NCBI RefSeq assembly: GCF_022348165.1
Contig: NZ_JAKRFI010000008.1
Span: 62,001 to 126,000, forward strand
Length of the DNA stretch: 64,000 bases
DNA from: Halomonas sp. McH1-25
Lineage (GTDB): Bacteria > Pseudomonadota > Gammaproteobacteria > Pseudomonadales > Halomonadaceae
Direction of reading: 5' to 3'
Shown here in pieces: positions 6,945 to 17,326 of this stretch. The notes below the pieces were generated by a model. The model was given only the letters and a program-made list of their open reading frames with translations, was not told the origin of the DNA and did not search any database. Position 1 is the stretch's first letter. The number at the start of each line of letters is the position of its first letter. The translations under genes and the position numbers were made by a program.

Positions 6945-9191
6945 TTGCCTTCATCGCCCACCACACCGCCCGCCCCCAAGGTTCTGGGCGTTGCCGTTCC
7001 CACCCCGCTGCGCAAGCTGTTCGACTATCGCCCCTGCCAACCGGGGCCGTCCGATGGCTGGCAGCCTGGAATGCGCGTCAGGGTGCCGTTTGGGCGTCGC
7101 GAAGTCGTGGGCATCGTCGTCGAGTGTCGCGACACCAGCGATCTCGAGCTTGCCTCGCTGAAACCGGTCAGCGCCTGTCTGGACAGCCAGCCATTGCCGG
7201 CGGACTGGTTGTGGCTGTGCCGCTTCACGGCGCGTTACTACCAGCACGCCCTGGGCGACACGCTGCATCAGGCGATGCCGGTGCTGCTGCGCCAGGGCCG
7301 GCCGCTGGAGGCGCGTACCCGTGAGCGCTGGCAACTGACCGCCACCGGCCAGGCCACGGACGCCGCCAGCCTGGGTCGGGCGCGCCGCCAGGCCGAGCTG
7401 CTCGAGCTGCTGCGCCAGCATCCGCGTGGCGTGGTGGGCTCGGTGATCAGCGCCCAGGGCTTCACCCGCGCCCAGCTCAAGGCGCTGGCCGAAAAGGGCT
7501 TGGCCGAGTGCCATGAAGAGCCGCTCACGGCCGCGCCTGCCACGCCGGGCGGCGCATTGCTCGCCGAGCCGGCACTGACATTGAATCGCGAACAGGCCAC
7601 GGCGCTGAGCGAGCTGCACCAGGGGCTCGACCGCTACCATCCCTGCCTGTTGCAGGGGGTCACCGGCAGCGGCAAGACCGAGGTGTATCTGCAACTGATC
7701 GAGGCCATCGTCGCCCAGGGCCGCCAGGCGCTGGTGCTGGTGCCCGAGATCGGCCTGACCCCGCAGACCCTGGCGCGCTTTCGTCGGCGTTTCCGGGTAC
7801 CGGTGGTGGCGCTGCATTCCGGGCTGACCGATGCCGAGCGCCTGGATGCCTGGGAAGCGGCGCGCGCCGGACGCGCGCCCATCGTCATCGGCACGCGCTC
7901 GGCGATCTTCACGCCGTTGGCCCGGCCCGGGGCGATCATCGTCGATGAGGAGCACGACGGCTCTTACAAGCAGCAGGACAGCCTGCGCTACCATGCCCGC
8001 GACCTGGCCATCGCCCGCGCCCACAAGCATGACATCCCGATCGTGCTGGGCAGCGCCACGCCGTCACTGGAAAGCTTGGTGCAGGCGCGTGCCGGCCATT
8101 ACCGCCACCTGCGCCTGACACGCCGCGCCAGTTCGCATGCCCCGGCCCGCCTGGAATTGATCGACCTGCGCGGCCGCTCGCGCCAGGGCGGATTGATTCC
8201 GCCGGTGATCGATGCCATCAAGGGCGCGCTGGGCGCTGGCGGCCAAGTGCTGGTGTTCATCAACCGGCGCGGCTTTGCCCCCACCCTGGCCTGCCACAAC
8301 TGCGGCTGGCTGGCGGAATGCGACTGGTGCGATGCGCGCCTGACCCTGCATCGTCAGCCGCCGCAACTGACCTGCCACCACTGCGAGCGCCAGCGCAGCA
8401 TTCCCGAAGCCTGCCCCGACTGCGGCAGTGCCGATCTGCGCCCGCTGGGCACCGGCACCGAGCGCAGCGAAGAGAGCCTGGGCGAACTGTTTCCGGGGGT
8501 CTGCGTGCACCGCATCGACCGCGACAGCACCCGGCGCAAGGACGCCTTCGAGAACACCCTGAACGAGATACGCCGCGGCGAGCCCTGCCTGCTGGTCGGC
8601 ACCCAGATGCTCGCCAAGGGCCACCATTTGCCGCATGTCACCCTGGTGGTCGTGGTCAATGCCGATGCCGGGTTGTACGCCAGCGACTTCCGCGCTCTGG
8701 AGCACAGCGCCCAACTGTTGATCCAGGTTGCCGGCCGGGCCGGCCGGGCCGAGCGCCCGGGGCGCGTGCTGGTCCAGACCCTGCACCCCGACGACCCGCA
8801 CCTGCGCCTGCTCGCCGAAAGCGGCTACGACGCCCTGGCCGAAAACCTGCTCGAAGAGCGCCGCATCGCCGGCCTGCCGCCCTACCGCTACATGGCGCTG
8901 CTGCGCCTGGAGAGCCCCCGCGAGGCCGATGGCCTGACGCTGGCCGGCGAGGCGGCAGGCGCCCTTCGCCAATGGCTGCAGGAACGCAGCTTGGCGGTGG
9001 ACTGCCTGGGCCCGGTGCCGGCGCCAATGGAGCGCCGTCAAAACCGCTATCACGTGCAGGTCATGCTCTCGGCGGCCAAGCGCAGTCCGCTTCATGAAGC
9101 CTGCGCCTACCTGACCGGCTGGATGGAACAGTCGCCACTGGCCCGTCGCGCCCGCTGGAATCTGGACGTCGATCCGCAGACGTTGAGCTGA
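6933..9191 (+). CDS. priA: Primosomal replication restart helicase PriA
   Basis: A 752-residue 3'-to-5' superfamily 2 helicase that recognises stalled forks and reloads the replicative helicase. The N-terminal DNA-binding domain is about residues 1-200. Walker A is GVTGSGKTEVY at about 242 and the DEEH Walker B at about 337. The zinc-binding insertion runs from about 454 to 498 with four CxxC pairs (CHNCGW, CDWCDA, CHHCER, CPDCGS). The later helicase motifs (GTQMLAKGHHL, QVAGRAGRAERPG) are intact. Length is close to that of E. coli PriA (732). Upstream is the divergent rpmE, the same pairing seen in Pseudomonas. The 160-base gap to argS shows no clear terminator. Confidence 0.98.
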   Translation: MGVQLPSSPTTPPAPKVLGVAVPTPLRKLFDYRPCQPGPSDGWQPGMRVRVPFGRREVVGIVVECRDTSDLELASLKPVSACLDSQPLPADWLWLCRFTARYYQHALGDTLHQAMPVLLRQGRPLEARTRERWQLTATGQATDAASLGRARRQAELLELLRQHPRGVVGSVISAQGFTRAQLKALAEKGLAECHEEPLTAAPATPGGALLAEPALTLNREQATALSELHQGLDRYHPCLLQGVTGSGKTEVYLQLIEAIVAQGRQALVLVPEIGLTPQTLARFRRRFRVPVVALHSGLTDAERLDAWEAARAGRAPIVIGTRSAIFTPLARPGAIIVDEEHDGSYKQQDSLRYHARDLAIARAHKHDIPIVLGSATPSLESLVQARAGHYRHLRLTRRASSHAPARLELIDLRGRSRQGGLIPPVIDAIKGALGAGGQVLVFINRRGFAPTLACHNCGWLAECDWCDARLTLHRQPPQLTCHHCERQRSIPEACPDCGSADLRPLGTGTERSEESLGELFPGVCVHRIDRDSTRRKDAFENTLNEIRRGEPCLLVGTQMLAKGHHLPHVTLVVVVNADAGLYASDFRALEHSAQLLIQVAGRAGRAERPGRVLVQTLHPDDPHLRLLAESGYDALAENLLEERRIAGLPPYRYMALLRLESPREADGLTLAGEAAGALRQWLQERSLAVDCLGPVPAPMERRQNRYHVQVMLSAAKRSPLHEACAYLTGWMEQSPLARRARWNLDVDPQTLS

Positions 9192-9351
9192 AGCGTGGAT
9201 CGACAGAGGTTTAAAGCCGAGCCGCAATTGCCGATAATGTGCGGCCATGCTCGAAAAATGAGCGACGTATCGACGCCGCTGCACCGCCGCGAGAATTTCG
9301 GTTGCCACGCGCTCGCGCACCGCCAGGGCCACAGGACAAGCACGCATACCC

Positions 9352-11037
9352 ATGAAAGACACCATCACCGCACTGCTCGAAGAGGCACTGGCCTCGCTCA
9401 AGCAGCAGGGCCTCGTGCCCGATGACGTTTCGCCCTCCTTCAAGGTCGACCCGACCAAGGACAAGGCCCACGGCGACTATGCCAGCAACCTGGCGCTGAT
9501 GCTCGCCAAACCCGCCGGCAAGAAGCCGCGCGATGTGGCCGAGGCGCTGATCGAGGCACTGCCGGCCACCGACGCCGTGCGCAAGGTGGAGATCGCCGGC
9601 CCCGGCTTTCTCAATTTCTTTGCCGCCACCGATGCCGTGGCGCAGATCGTGCCGACCATCCTGGATGGCGGCGACACCTTCGGCCGCAGCCTGCGGGGCG
9701 CCGGCGAAAAGGTCCAGGTGGAGTTCGTTTCCGCCAACCCCACCGGGCCGCTGCACGTCGGGCATGGCCGTGGCGCGGCGATCGGTGACTGCCTGTGCCG
9801 CCTGCTCGAGGCCACCGGGTATGACGTGACTCGCGAGTTCTACTACAACGATGCCGGCGCTCAGATCAGCAACCTGGCCTTGTCGGTGCAGGCACGCGTC
9901 AAGGGCCTGACGCCCGAGGATCCGAGTTGGCCCGCCGACGGTTATCGTGGTGACTACATCACTGACGTCGCCAACAGCTACCTGGCCGGCGAGACCATCG
10001 ACGCCGACGACCAGCACGTCACCGGCGCCGCCGATGCCGACGATCTCGAGGCGATCCGGCGCTTTGCCGTGGCCTACCTGCGCCGCGAGCAGGACCTGGA
10101 CCTCAAGGCGTTCGGCGTCGAGTTCGATGTCTATTTCCTGGAATCGTCGCTGTACCGCGACGGCAAGGTCGAGCAGACCGTGCAGCGCTTGATCGATAAC
10201 GGCCATACCTACGAGCAGGACGGCGCCCTGTGGTTGCGTACCACCGACTTCGGCGACGACAAGGATCGGGTGATGCGCAAGACCGACGGTGGCTACACCT
10301 ACTTCTTGCCCGACGTCGCCTATCACCTCGACAAGTGGCAGCGCGGCTTCAAGCAGGTCATCGACGAACAGGGCGCCGATCACCATTCCACGGTGACCCG
10401 TGTGCGTGCCGGCCTGCAGGCCCTTGAAGTGGACATCCCCCAGGGCTGGCCGGACTACGTCCTGCACCAGATGGTGCTGGTGACGCGCTCCGGGGTGGAG
10501 GTGAAGCTTTCCAAGCGCGCCGGCAGCTACGTCACCCTGCGCGACCTGATCGACGAGGTCGGCCGCGACGCCACCCGCTACTTCCTGGCGGCCCGGCGCG
10601 CCGACTCGCAGCTGACCTTCGACATCGACCTGGCGCGCTCGCAGTCCAACGACAATCCGGTCTATTACGTGCAGTACGCTCACGCCCGCCTGTGCAGCGT
10701 GATGCGCAAGGCCGAGGCCGACGGCCTGCCCTTCGACCGCGAGCTCGGCTTCGCCAACCTGGCCAGCCTCGAGACCGACCAGGAAAAGGCACTGATGAAC
10801 CGCCTGGCGCGCTTCCCCGAGGTGGTCGAGCACGCCGCGTTCAGCCGCGAACCGCAACAGATCGCCCAATACCTGCAGGATCTCGCCGCCGACTTCCACA
10901 CCTGTTACAACGCGGTCAAGGTGATGGTCGAGGACGCCGCGCTGCGCAATGCGCGTCTCGCCCTGGGCCTGGCCACCCGCCAGGTGATTCGCAACGGCCT
11001 GGACCTGCTGGGCGTCAGCGCACCCGAGGAGATGTAA
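9352..11037 (+). CDS. argS: Arginyl-tRNA synthetase
   Basis: A 561-residue class I aminoacyl-tRNA synthetase charging tRNA-Arg. The N-terminal Add-1 domain (about residues 1-90) binds the tRNA elbow. The HIGH motif appears as HVGH at about 134 inside [19 protein letters not shown]. The KMSK position is degenerate (KLSKRAG at about 386), as is common in ArgRS. The DALR anticodon-binding domain fills the C-terminus. Length is slightly below E. coli ArgS (577). Three bases after its stop begins the SPOR-domain gene, so the two are very likely one transcript. The same gene pair is found in Pseudomonas. Confidence 0.98.
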   Translation: MKDTITALLEEALASLKQQGLVPDDVSPSFKVDPTKDKAHGDYASNLALMLAKPAGKKPRDVAEALIEALPATDAVRKVEIAGPGFLNFFAATDAVAQIVPTILDGGDTFGRSLRGAGEKVQVEFVSANPTGPLHVGHGRGAAIGDCLCRLLEATGYDVTREFYYNDAGAQISNLALSVQARVKGLTPEDPSWPADGYRGDYITDVANSYLAGETIDADDQHVTGAADADDLEAIRRFAVAYLRREQDLDLKAFGVEFDVYFLESSLYRDGKVEQTVQRLIDNGHTYEQDGALWLRTTDFGDDKDRVMRKTDGGYTYFLPDVAYHLDKWQRGFKQVIDEQGADHHSTVTRVRAGLQALEVDIPQGWPDYVLHQMVLVTRSGVEVKLSKRAGSYVTLRDLIDEVGRDATRYFLAARRADSQLTFDIDLARSQSNDNPVYYVQYAHARLCSVMRKAEADGLPFDRELGFANLASLETDQEKALMNRLARFPEVVEHAAFSREPQQIAQYLQDLAADFHTCYNAVKVMVEDAALRNARLALGLATRQVIRNGLDLLGVSAPEEM

Positions 11038-11040
11038 GCC

Positions 11041-11730
11041 ATGGCCCGCCGCAGCGCTTCGCAAGGTTCCAGTCGTCGCGCCCCGCCCAAGGGCGCCACG
11101 ACCCGCCGCGCCCCGCGTCAGAAGGAGCACCGCAGCGTACCCGGTTGGCTGTGGGGGATCACCGGTCTGATCGCCGGCTTCGCGCTGTCGCAGTATCTGC
11201 AGGAAACCGCACCGCCATTGGCTACCGTGGTGCCCAAGCCGCCCAGCGCGCAGCAGGCCAGTCAGCCAGCGCAGGCGCCCTCCGGCGACAAGCAGCCCGC
11301 GGCCGCCAGCGAGCCGCGCATGCCGACCTTCGAATTCTATACGTTGCTGCCTGAATCCGAGGTCATCGCGCCCAAGGTCGAGGATGTGCCGAGCACACCG
11401 GCCACCACGGCGGTCGCCGACGTGGTCGAAGCCAGCGCACCGGCCAGCACGGCCACCCAGAAACCGACCGCCCCGCCCCCGTCCGAGAGCCAGGCGAGCT
11501 ACATGCTGCAGGCTGCCTCGTTCAAGGAGCCCGCCGACGCCAAGCGGCTCGCCGGACGCCTGCAGGACTTCGGCCTGCTGGCCAAGATCACCGAGGTCAA
11601 GGCCCAGGGCAACCAGACCTGGCACCGCGTCCAGGTCGGCCCCTATCAGGACACCCGCGAGCTCAATCGCGCCCAGGATCTGATGATGACCCAAGGCATC
11701 GAGCCTCTGCTGATCAAGCTTCAGAACTAG
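11041..11730 (+). CDS. SPOR-domain membrane protein, FtsN-like
   Basis: A 229-residue single-pass inner-membrane protein with the layout of a division protein. A short basic cytoplasmic tail is followed by one TM helix at about residues 37-54 ([18 protein letters not shown]), a Pro/Ala-rich periplasmic linker (about 60-150) and a C-terminal SPOR domain (about 153-229, beginning [20 protein letters not shown]). SPOR domains bind denuded septal peptidoglycan. The essential FtsN region that activates septal synthesis cannot be identified by eye, so FtsN-like is as far as I go. It lies between argS and hslV, the position this protein holds in Pseudomonas. Confidence 0.88.
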   Translation: MARRSASQGSSRRAPPKGATTRRAPRQKEHRSVPGWLWGITGLIAGFALSQYLQETAPPLATVVPKPPSAQQASQPAQAPSGDKQPAAASEPRMPTFEFYTLLPESEVIAPKVEDVPSTPATTAVADVVEASAPASTATQKPTAPPPSESQASYMLQAASFKEPADAKRLAGRLQDFGLLAKITEVKAQGNQTWHRVQVGPYQDTRELNRAQDLMMTQGIEPLLIKLQN

Positions 11731-11734
11731 TACG

Positions 11735-11762
11735 CTTGATTTCCGGGCAGCGTGCCCACACT
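11735..11762 (+). promoter_or_regulatory. Possible sigma-32 (heat-shock) promoter for hslVU
   Basis: CTTGAT at 11735-11740 and CCCACACT at 11755-11762 are 14 bases apart, close to the heat-shock pattern CTTGAA and CCCCATNT. It starts four bases after the preceding stop codon and lies about 93 bases before hslV, a classical heat-shock operon. The -10 fits only in part. Confidence 0.38.
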
Positions 11763-11783
11763 TCCTGTCAATGATTCCGGATC

Positions 11784-11808
11784 GGGGCGTGTCTCGTCGA
11801 CACGCCCC
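11784..11808 (+). other. Perfect 10-bp stem-loop in the hslVU leader
   Basis: Exact inverted repeats at 11784-11793 and 11799-11808 around a five-base loop (TCGTC), 46 bases before the hslV ATG. No T-tract follows, so it is not a standard terminator. E. coli hslVU mRNA is known to carry a stabilising 5' stem-loop; this may be the counterpart. If the promoter at 11735 is right, the hairpin would lie near the 5' end of the message. Confidence 0.55.
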
Positions 11809-11854
11809 CCCATTCATCGGGCGGGCCTTGCCTGCCCCCAGGGAGTTTTTTCAC

Positions 11855-12373
11855 ATGACGACGATCGTATCCGTGCGTCGCGGTGAACAGGTCGCACTCG
11901 CCGGTGACGGCCAGGTATCACTGGGTGATACGGTAATGAAAGGCAACGCCAGCAAGGTCCGCCGCCTCTACCGCGGCAATGTCCTGGCCGGTTTCGCTGG
12001 CGGCACCGCCGACGCCTTTACCCTGTTCGAGCGCTTCGAGTCGCAACTGGAGAAATACCAGGGCCATCTGGTCAAGGCCGCCGTCGAGCTGGCCAAGGAC
12101 TGGCGTACCGATCGTGCCCTGCGGCGCCTCGAGGCAATGCTCGCCGTCGCCGACAAGAACGCCTCGCTGATCATCACCGGTACCGGCGACGTGCTCGAGC
12201 CGGAACGCGGCATCATCGCCATCGGTTCCGGCGGCAACTATGCCAAGTCGGCCGCACTCGCCCTGCTCGAGAACACCGACCTGGGCGCCCGCGACATCAC
12301 CGAGAAATCACTGAACATCGCCGCCGATATCTGCGTCTACACCAATCATCACATCACGCTCGAAGAGCTGTGA
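11855..12373 (+). CDS. hslV: ATP-dependent protease subunit HslV
   Basis: A 172-residue threonine peptidase, the proteolytic core of the HslUV (ClpQY) complex in the cytoplasm. The ATG at 11855, preceded by GGGAG, gives [10 protein letters not shown]. Removal of Met exposes the catalytic N-terminal threonine, so the longer upstream start is rejected. Conserved GDGQVSLG and [11 protein letters not shown] are present. The stop overlaps the start region of hslU, so the two are translated together. Length matches the family (about 176). Confidence 0.98.
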   Translation: MTTIVSVRRGEQVALAGDGQVSLGDTVMKGNASKVRRLYRGNVLAGFAGGTADAFTLFERFESQLEKYQGHLVKAAVELAKDWRTDRALRRLEAMLAVADKNASLIITGTGDVLEPERGIIAIGSGGNYAKSAALALLENTDLGARDITEKSLNIAADICVYTNHHITLEEL

Positions 12374-12390
12374 GCAACGAGTCCGGAGCC

Positions 12391-13719
12391 ATGTCCCAAT
12401 CCCAGATGACGCCTCGTGAAATCGTCCATGCGCTGGACCAGTACATCATCGGCCAGCACGATGCCAAGCGCGCCGTGTCCATTGCCCTGCGCAATCGCTG
12501 GCGCCGCATGCAACTCGACGAGACGCTGCGCCAGGAAGTCACGCCCAAGAATATCCTGATGATTGGCCCCACCGGCGTCGGCAAGACCGAAATCGCTCGC
12601 CGCCTGGCCAAGCTGGCCCGCGCGCCGTTCATCAAGATCGAGGCCACCAAGTTCACCGAGGTGGGCTACGTCGGCCGCGATGTCGAGTCGATCATCCGCG
12701 ACCTGGTCGAGATGGCGATCAAGATGGTTCGCGAGCAGGCCAAGGAAGAAGTGGGCAACCGCGCCGAGGATGCCGCCGAGGATCGCATCCTCGATGCCCT
12801 GCTGCCCCGCCCGCGTGGCAGCGAGTACGACAGCGCCCGTGACGATTCCTCAACCCGTCAGATGTTCCGCAAGAAACTCCGCGAGGGGCAGCTGGACGAC
12901 AAGGAGATCGATATCGAGATCACGCCGCAGTCTGCCGGCATCGACATCATGACCCCGCCGGGCATGGAAGAGATGACCAGCCAGCTGCAGAGCCTGTTCT
13001 CCAACATGGGCAAGCAGAAGACCGAAACCAAGCGGGTCAAGGTCAAGGACGCCTGGCAGCTGCTGCGTGACGAGGAAGCCGCCAAGCTGGTCAATGACGA
13101 AGAGATCAAGCGTCGCGCCGTCGAGGCCGTGGAACAGAACGGCATCGTGTTCCTCGACGAGATCGACAAGGTCGCCAAGCGCGGCGAGACCGGCGGCACC
13201 GATGTCTCCCGCGAGGGGGTGCAGCGCGACCTGCTGCCGCTGATCGAAGGGTCGACCGTGTCGACCAAGCACGGCATGATCAAGACCGACCACATCCTGT
13301 TCATCGCCTCCGGCGCGTTCCATCTCTCCAAGCCGTCCGACCTGATTCCCGAATTGCAGGGTCGCCTGCCGATCCGCGTCGAACTCGAAGCGCTGTCTCC
13401 GGACGATTTCAAGCGCATCCTCACCGAACCCTCCGCCGCGCTGACCAAGCAGTACCAGGCGCTAATGGCCACCGAGGGGCTGGAAATCCAGTTCACCGAC
13501 GACGGCATCGCACGCATCGCCGAGATCGCCTGGCAGGTCAACGAAGGCACCGAGAATATCGGCGCCCGCCGCCTGCACACGGTGATGGAGCGCCTGCTCG
13601 AGGAGGCCTCGTACCAGGGCGGCGACATGCAGGGCCCGCTGGTCATCGACGCCGACTACGTCAATTCCCAGCTCGGCGAGCTGGCGATGGACGAAGACCT
13701 GTCGCGGTATATCCTTTAA
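12391..13719 (+). CDS. hslU: HslU unfoldase, ATPase subunit of HslUV
   Basis: A 442-residue AAA+ unfoldase that feeds proteins to HslV. Walker A is GPTGVGKTE at about residue 59, Walker B FLDEIDK at about 254, and the pore loop GYVGRDVES is present. The intermediate I-domain lies at about 110-240. Two starts are possible: GTG at 12370, which overlaps the hslV stop, and ATG at 12391. I prefer the ATG because [12 protein letters not shown] lines up with E. coli MSEMTPREIV and gives the same length; its GGAG is only two bases away, so the GTG is not excluded. Confidence 0.96.
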   Translation: MSQSQMTPREIVHALDQYIIGQHDAKRAVSIALRNRWRRMQLDETLRQEVTPKNILMIGPTGVGKTEIARRLAKLARAPFIKIEATKFTEVGYVGRDVESIIRDLVEMAIKMVREQAKEEVGNRAEDAAEDRILDALLPRPRGSEYDSARDDSSTRQMFRKKLREGQLDDKEIDIEITPQSAGIDIMTPPGMEEMTSQLQSLFSNMGKQKTETKRVKVKDAWQLLRDEEAAKLVNDEEIKRRAVEAVEQNGIVFLDEIDKVAKRGETGGTDVSREGVQRDLLPLIEGSTVSTKHGMIKTDHILFIASGAFHLSKPSDLIPELQGRLPIRVELEALSPDDFKRILTEPSAALTKQYQALMATEGLEIQFTDDGIARIAEIAWQVNEGTENIGARRLHTVMERLLEEASYQGGDMQGPLVIDADYVNSQLGELAMDEDLSRYIL

Positions 13720-13727
13720 GCCATGCG

Positions 13728-13764
13728 CGATGCACTCCGGCCGCCCGTCGCTCGGGGTGCATCG
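13728..13764 (+). terminator. Stem-loop after hslU, possible weak terminator
   Basis: CGATGCACTCC (13728-13738) can pair with GGGGTGCATCG (13754-13764), 11 pairs including one G-T wobble, with a 15-base loop. It begins nine bases after the hslU stop. Only TTCC follows, so termination is uncertain; it could also protect the 3' end of the hslVU message. Confidence 0.4.
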
Positions 13765-13791
13765 TTCCATGTGCGCAGCCAGGAGACAGTC

Positions 13792-14175
13792 ATGAGCGCC
13801 CCGATTCCCACCCGCGTGCATTATCACAAGCAGGCCCGCGAACTCGAGCTGGGTTACGCCAACGGCGAGACTTACCGGCTGAGCGCCGAGTATCTGCGCG
13901 TCTATTCGCCCTCGGCCGAGGTGCGTGGTCATGGGCCGGATACCGAAGTGCTGCAGACCGGGCAGAAATACGTCGGCCTGCAGAACATCAGCCAGACCGG
14001 CCGCTACGCGCTCAAGCTGCATTTCGACGACGGCCACGATACGGGCCTGTACAGCTGGGAGTACCTCTACGATCTGGCGACGCACCACGACGCCTACTGG
14101 GACCACTACCTGCGCCGTCTGGAAAAGGCCGGCGCCTCGCGAGAGCCGCTGGGGATCCCCGTCAAGCAGGTGTAG
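13792..14175 (+). CDS. DUF971 / gamma-butyrobetaine hydroxylase-like N-terminal domain protein
   Basis: A 127-residue soluble protein of the DUF971 (GBBH-like N-terminal) family. Start ATG at 13792, with AGGAGA seven bases upstream. The typical pattern is clear: [20 protein letters not shown], then [11 protein letters not shown], and a C-terminal helix. The fold is the small zinc-associated domain found at the N-terminus of gamma-butyrobetaine hydroxylase, here standing alone. Single-domain members are widespread in proteobacteria, often next to hslVU and ubiE as here, but without an agreed function. It is followed by a good terminator. Confidence 0.92.
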   Translation: MSAPIPTRVHYHKQARELELGYANGETYRLSAEYLRVYSPSAEVRGHGPDTEVLQTGQKYVGLQNISQTGRYALKLHFDDGHDTGLYSWEYLYDLATHHDAYWDHYLRRLEKAGASREPLGIPVKQV

Positions 14176-14226
14176 AGGCGGTATCGATACAGGTGCGTCA
14201 AAACCGCTGACGCAGCCGAGACGAAA

Positions 14227-14256
14227 AAGACAAACGCTACTGGGCGACGCTACAAT
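14227..14256 (+). promoter_or_regulatory. Possible promoter for ubiE, overlapping a terminator
   Basis: TACAAT at 14251-14256 (5 of 6 to TATAAT) with AAGACA at 14227-14232 (4 of 6 to TTGACA), spacer 18. The -10 hexamer lies in the loop of the terminator hairpin at 14239-14266. The start would be about 45 bases before the ubiE ATG. Confidence is limited by the weak -35. Confidence 0.4.
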
Positions 14257-14273
14257 GTCGCCCAGTTCTTTTT
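14239..14273 (+). terminator. Intrinsic terminator between the DUF971 gene and ubiE
   Basis: A perfect 10-base-pair stem (14239-14248 with 14257-14266), eight-base loop, then TCTTTTTAT. It should end transcription of the hslVU/DUF971 unit before ubiE. Confidence 0.88.
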
Positions 14274-14308
14274 ATCCTGCCCGGGCCCGACAAGGATCGA
14301 CGACCAAC

Positions 14309-15055
14309 ATGGAAAAGCGTACGACTCACTTCGGCTATCAGGAGGTACCGGTCGAAGAGAAAGCCGCCAGAGTGGCTGATGTCTTTCATTCGGTGGCGGC
14401 TCGCTACGACATCATGAACGACCTGATGTCGCTGGGCATCCATCGCCTCTGGAAACGCCTCACCCTGGAGCGCGCCGGCGTTCGCCGCGGCCATAGCGTG
14501 CTCGATATCGCCGGCGGTACCGGCGATCTGACGCTCAAGTTTTCGCGCCTGGTCGGCCCGACCGGCCGTGTGGTGCTGGCCGACATCAACCAGTCGATGC
14601 TTCAGGTAGGCCGTGACAAGCTGCTCGACAACGGCGTTGGCGACAATGTCGAGTACGTCCAGGCCAATGCCGAGCGTCTGCCGTTCCCCGACAATACCTT
14701 CGATTGCATCACCATTGCCTTCGGCCTGCGCAACGTCACCGACAAGGACGCCGCTCTGGCCTCGATGGCGCGCGTACTCAAGCCTGGCGGCCGTCTGCTG
14801 GTGCTGGAGTTTTCCAAGCCGGCCAACCCGGTGCTGTCGAGGGCCTACGACAACTATTCCTTCAACGTGCTGCCACGCATGGGCCAACTGGTCGCCAACG
14901 ACGCCGACAGCTACCGTTACCTGGCCGAGTCGATCCGCATGCACCCCGACCAGGAAACGCTCAAGGCAATGATGGAAAATGCCGGGCTGGAACGGGTGGA
15001 ATATACCAACCTGACGGGGGGCATCGTCGCCCTGCATCGCGGCATCAAGCTGTGA
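14309..15055 (+). CDS. ubiE: Ubiquinone/menaquinone biosynthesis C-methyltransferase UbiE
   Basis: A 248-residue SAM-dependent methyltransferase that C-methylates the benzoquinol ring in ubiquinone synthesis (and demethylmenaquinol where present). The SAM-binding loop [10 protein letters not shown] is at about residue 65, with the family signatures [18 protein letters not shown] near the N-terminus and [17 protein letters not shown] in the middle. I chose the ATG at 14309, giving the family start MEKRTTHFG; an upstream extension in frame is out of family. ubiJ follows seven bases after its stop, so ubiE-ubiJ-ubiB form an operon. Confidence 0.98.
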   Translation: MEKRTTHFGYQEVPVEEKAARVADVFHSVAARYDIMNDLMSLGIHRLWKRLTLERAGVRRGHSVLDIAGGTGDLTLKFSRLVGPTGRVVLADINQSMLQVGRDKLLDNGVGDNVEYVQANAERLPFPDNTFDCITIAFGLRNVTDKDAALASMARVLKPGGRLLVLEFSKPANPVLSRAYDNYSFNVLPRMGQLVANDADSYRYLAESIRMHPDQETLKAMMENAGLERVEYTNLTGGIVALHRGIKL

Positions 15056-15062
15056 GGATTTC

Positions 15063-15707
15063 ATGTCGTTGACCCCGACACTGCTGTTGGCCTGTGCCGA
15101 AAAATGCCTCAACGCCATGCTCACGCGCGACCCGGCCGCACCTACACGGCTGCGTCGACTGGCCGGCAAGCGGCTGCTGTTGCGCCTGGAACGGCCGCGT
15201 GTGGACCTGCTGGTGGCCTTTCATGAGCATGGCCTGGGCCTGATGCGTCATCCGCATGCCGAGGAAGGCGATGCCAATGCCGTCGTCGAGGTCGACAGCG
15301 AGACGCTGGGCAGCCTGCTGGCCGGCGAGTCGCTCGAGCATCTGATGTTCAACGGCCGCCTGTCCATCCGCGGCCAGACGCATCTGCTCGAGGACGCCCG
15401 CGCCTTGCTCATGGATCTCGACCTCGACTGGGAAGGCGCCCTGGCCGAATGGTTCGGCGACCTGCCCGCCAGCAGTCTGGCCGAGGGCCTGCGCCGCTTC
15501 GCCCGTTTCGGCATGCGCAGCCAACGCGAGCTGCGTGCCGATCTCTCCGAGTACATTTTCGAGGAGGCTCGCCTGCTGCCCGGCCATGCCCAGCGCGAGA
15601 CGCTGCGCGACCACTTGACCGAACTCGAGGTCGCCACCGACCGGCTCGAAGCGCGCCTGGCACGCTTGCAGCGCAAGCTCACCGACCGTCAGGAGAGCAG
15701 CGAGTGA
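15063..15707 (+). CDS. ubiJ: Ubiquinone biosynthesis accessory factor UbiJ
   Basis: A 214-residue protein with an SCP2 (sterol-carrier-like) lipid-binding domain in the first half and a C-terminal coiled coil ([20 protein letters not shown]). UbiJ scaffolds the soluble Ubi complex with UbiK and binds the hydrophobic quinone intermediates. Identity rests on the domain layout and its position between ubiE and ubiB, which is conserved in gammaproteobacteria. The stop overlaps the GTG of ubiB by four bases (GTGA). Confidence 0.92.
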   Translation: MSLTPTLLLACAEKCLNAMLTRDPAAPTRLRRLAGKRLLLRLERPRVDLLVAFHEHGLGLMRHPHAEEGDANAVVEVDSETLGSLLAGESLEHLMFNGRLSIRGQTHLLEDARALLMDLDLDWEGALAEWFGDLPASSLAEGLRRFARFGMRSQRELRADLSEYIFEEARLLPGHAQRETLRDHLTELEVATDRLEARLARLQRKLTDRQESSE

Positions 15708-17326
15708 GCCTGCGTCTGCTGCGCATCTTCTGGATGGTGTCCCTGTACCGCCTGGACACCCTGATTCCCCTCGAGCGACTACCGGCACTGCTGCGCCTGG
15801 CTTTCCGGCTGTCGCCGCTGCGGCTGATCCCGACCCGTGGCCGTTCACGCGGGCAGCGCCTGCGCCTGGCCCTGGAGTCGCTGGGCCCGGTATACATCAA
15901 GTTCGGCCAGATGCTGTCGACGCGACGCGACCTGCTGCCGCCCGATATTGCCAACGAACTCAAGCGTCTGCAGGATCAGGTGCCGCCGTTTCCCGGCGAC
16001 CAGGCACGGGCCCTGATCGAGGAAGAGCTCGAGCGCACCATCGACGAGTGCTTCGCCGAGTTCGACACTGCGCCGATGGCTTCGGCCTCCATCGCCCAGG
16101 TGCATGCAGCGCGACTGCACACCGGCGAGGACGTCGTGGTCAAGGTGATTCGTCCGCGCATCGAGCATGTCATGCGCCAGGACATTGGCCTGATGTACGC
16201 CTTCGCGCGCCTGCTCAAGCGTATTCCCGAAGCGCGCCGTCTACGCCCGGTGGAGGTGGTTGCGGACTACGAGTCGACCCTGCTCGACGAACTCGACCTG
16301 CGCAAGGAAGCCGCCAACACCTCGCAGCTCAAGCGCAACTTCAAGTATTCGCCGCTGCTTTACGTACCCGCCATCCACTGGCCGCTGACCCGGCAGCGAG
16401 TGATGGTACAGGAACGCATCCACGGCATTCCGGTCGCCGACATGGAGCAGCTCGCCGAACAGGGCACCGACCTGCGCAAGCTGGCCGAGCGCGGCGTGGA
16501 GATTTTTTTCACCCAGGTGTTCCGTGACAATTTCTTCCACGCCGACATGCACCCGGGCAACATCTTCGTATCCCGGGAGAATCCCGACGACCCGCAATAT
16601 ATCGCCATCGATTGCGGCATCGTCGGCAGTCTGACCCGCGAGGACCAGGACTACCTGGCACGCAACCTTCTCGCCTTCTTTCATCAGGACTATTACGAAG
16701 TCGCCGTGCTGCACATCGAGTCGGGCTGGGTCGGCGAAGGCACCCGAGCCAACGAGTTTGCCGCGGCGATTCGTACCGTGTGCGAGCCGATCCTCGAACG
16801 CCCGCTCAAGGAAATCTCCTTCGGCCAGGTACTGCTGGGCCTGTTCCAGACCGCCCGGCGCTTCAATATGGAGGTTCAGCCGCAACTGGTCCTGCTGCAG
16901 AAGACGCTGCTCAACATCGAGGGGCTGGGCCGCCAGCTCTATCCCGACCTGGACCTGTGGACCACGGCCCGCCCCTACCTCGAACGCTGGATGAAAGATC
17001 GTGCCGGGCCGCGTGGATTCTGGGCCTCGTTGCAAAAGCAGGCGCCCGAGCTCAGCCAACAGATTCCCGAATTGCCGATGCTGGCGCACCAGGCCCTGTC
17101 CCGGGCGGACACCGACCTGCGCCAACGGCGTCAGCAGGCCGAGGCGCTGACCCGCCTCGATCAGCAATTGACCAAGGCGGGGCGCAGCGGCCGCCGCTTG
17201 CGCCTCGGTCTGTTGATTCTCGCCCTGGCGCTGGCCTGGCAACCATTGTCCGTGTGGGCCATGAATCAGCCGTGGCCGGTACTGGCCGCCGCCGCCCTGG
17301 GAGTCATTCTGCTCGTCTGGCGTTAG
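15704..17326 (+). CDS. ubiB: Ubiquinone biosynthesis regulatory kinase-like protein UbiB
   Basis: A 540-residue atypical kinase/ATPase of the ABC1/ADCK family needed for ubiquinone synthesis. The start is the GTG at 15704 that overlaps the ubiJ stop ([12 protein letters not shown] in translation). Family landmarks are the KxGQ segment ([14 protein letters not shown]), the A-rich nucleotide loop (ASASIAQVH), the lysine in VVVKVIRP, the catalytic HADMHPGN, and IDCGIVGS in place of DFG, as in E. coli UbiB. Two C-terminal TM helices (about 500-540) anchor it to the inner membrane. Length matches E. coli (546). Confidence 0.98.
   Translation: MSLRLLRIFWMVSLYRLDTLIPLERLPALLRLAFRLSPLRLIPTRGRSRGQRLRLALESLGPVYIKFGQMLSTRRDLLPPDIANELKRLQDQVPPFPGDQARALIEEELERTIDECFAEFDTAPMASASIAQVHAARLHTGEDVVVKVIRPRIEHVMRQDIGLMYAFARLLKRIPEARRLRPVEVVADYESTLLDELDLRKEAANTSQLKRNFKYSPLLYVPAIHWPLTRQRVMVQERIHGIPVADMEQLAEQGTDLRKLAERGVEIFFTQVFRDNFFHADMHPGNIFVSRENPDDPQYIAIDCGIVGSLTREDQDYLARNLLAFFHQDYYEVAVLHIESGWVGEGTRANEFAAAIRTVCEPILERPLKEISFGQVLLGLFQTARRFNMEVQPQLVLLQKTLLNIEGLGRQLYPDLDLWTTARPYLERWMKDRAGPRGFWASLQKQAPELSQQIPELPMLAHQALSRADTDLRQRRQQAEALTRLDQQLTKAGRSGRRLRLGLLILALALAWQPLSVWAMNQPWPVLAAAALGVILLVWR

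Noticed and set aside
6951-8030. A 359-residue minus-strand frame opposite priA
   Set aside because: Antisense shadow caused by GC-rich third positions; no start signal or family pattern.
8064-9464. A 466-residue minus-strand frame opposite priA
   Set aside because: Shadow of the priA coding frame; the sense protein has intact helicase and zinc motifs.
9211-11817. An 868-residue open frame on the minus strand opposite argS and the SPOR-domain gene
   Set aside because: It mirrors high-GC codon structure of argS and the next gene, which have unmistakable family motifs; the antisense translation is low-complexity with no domain.
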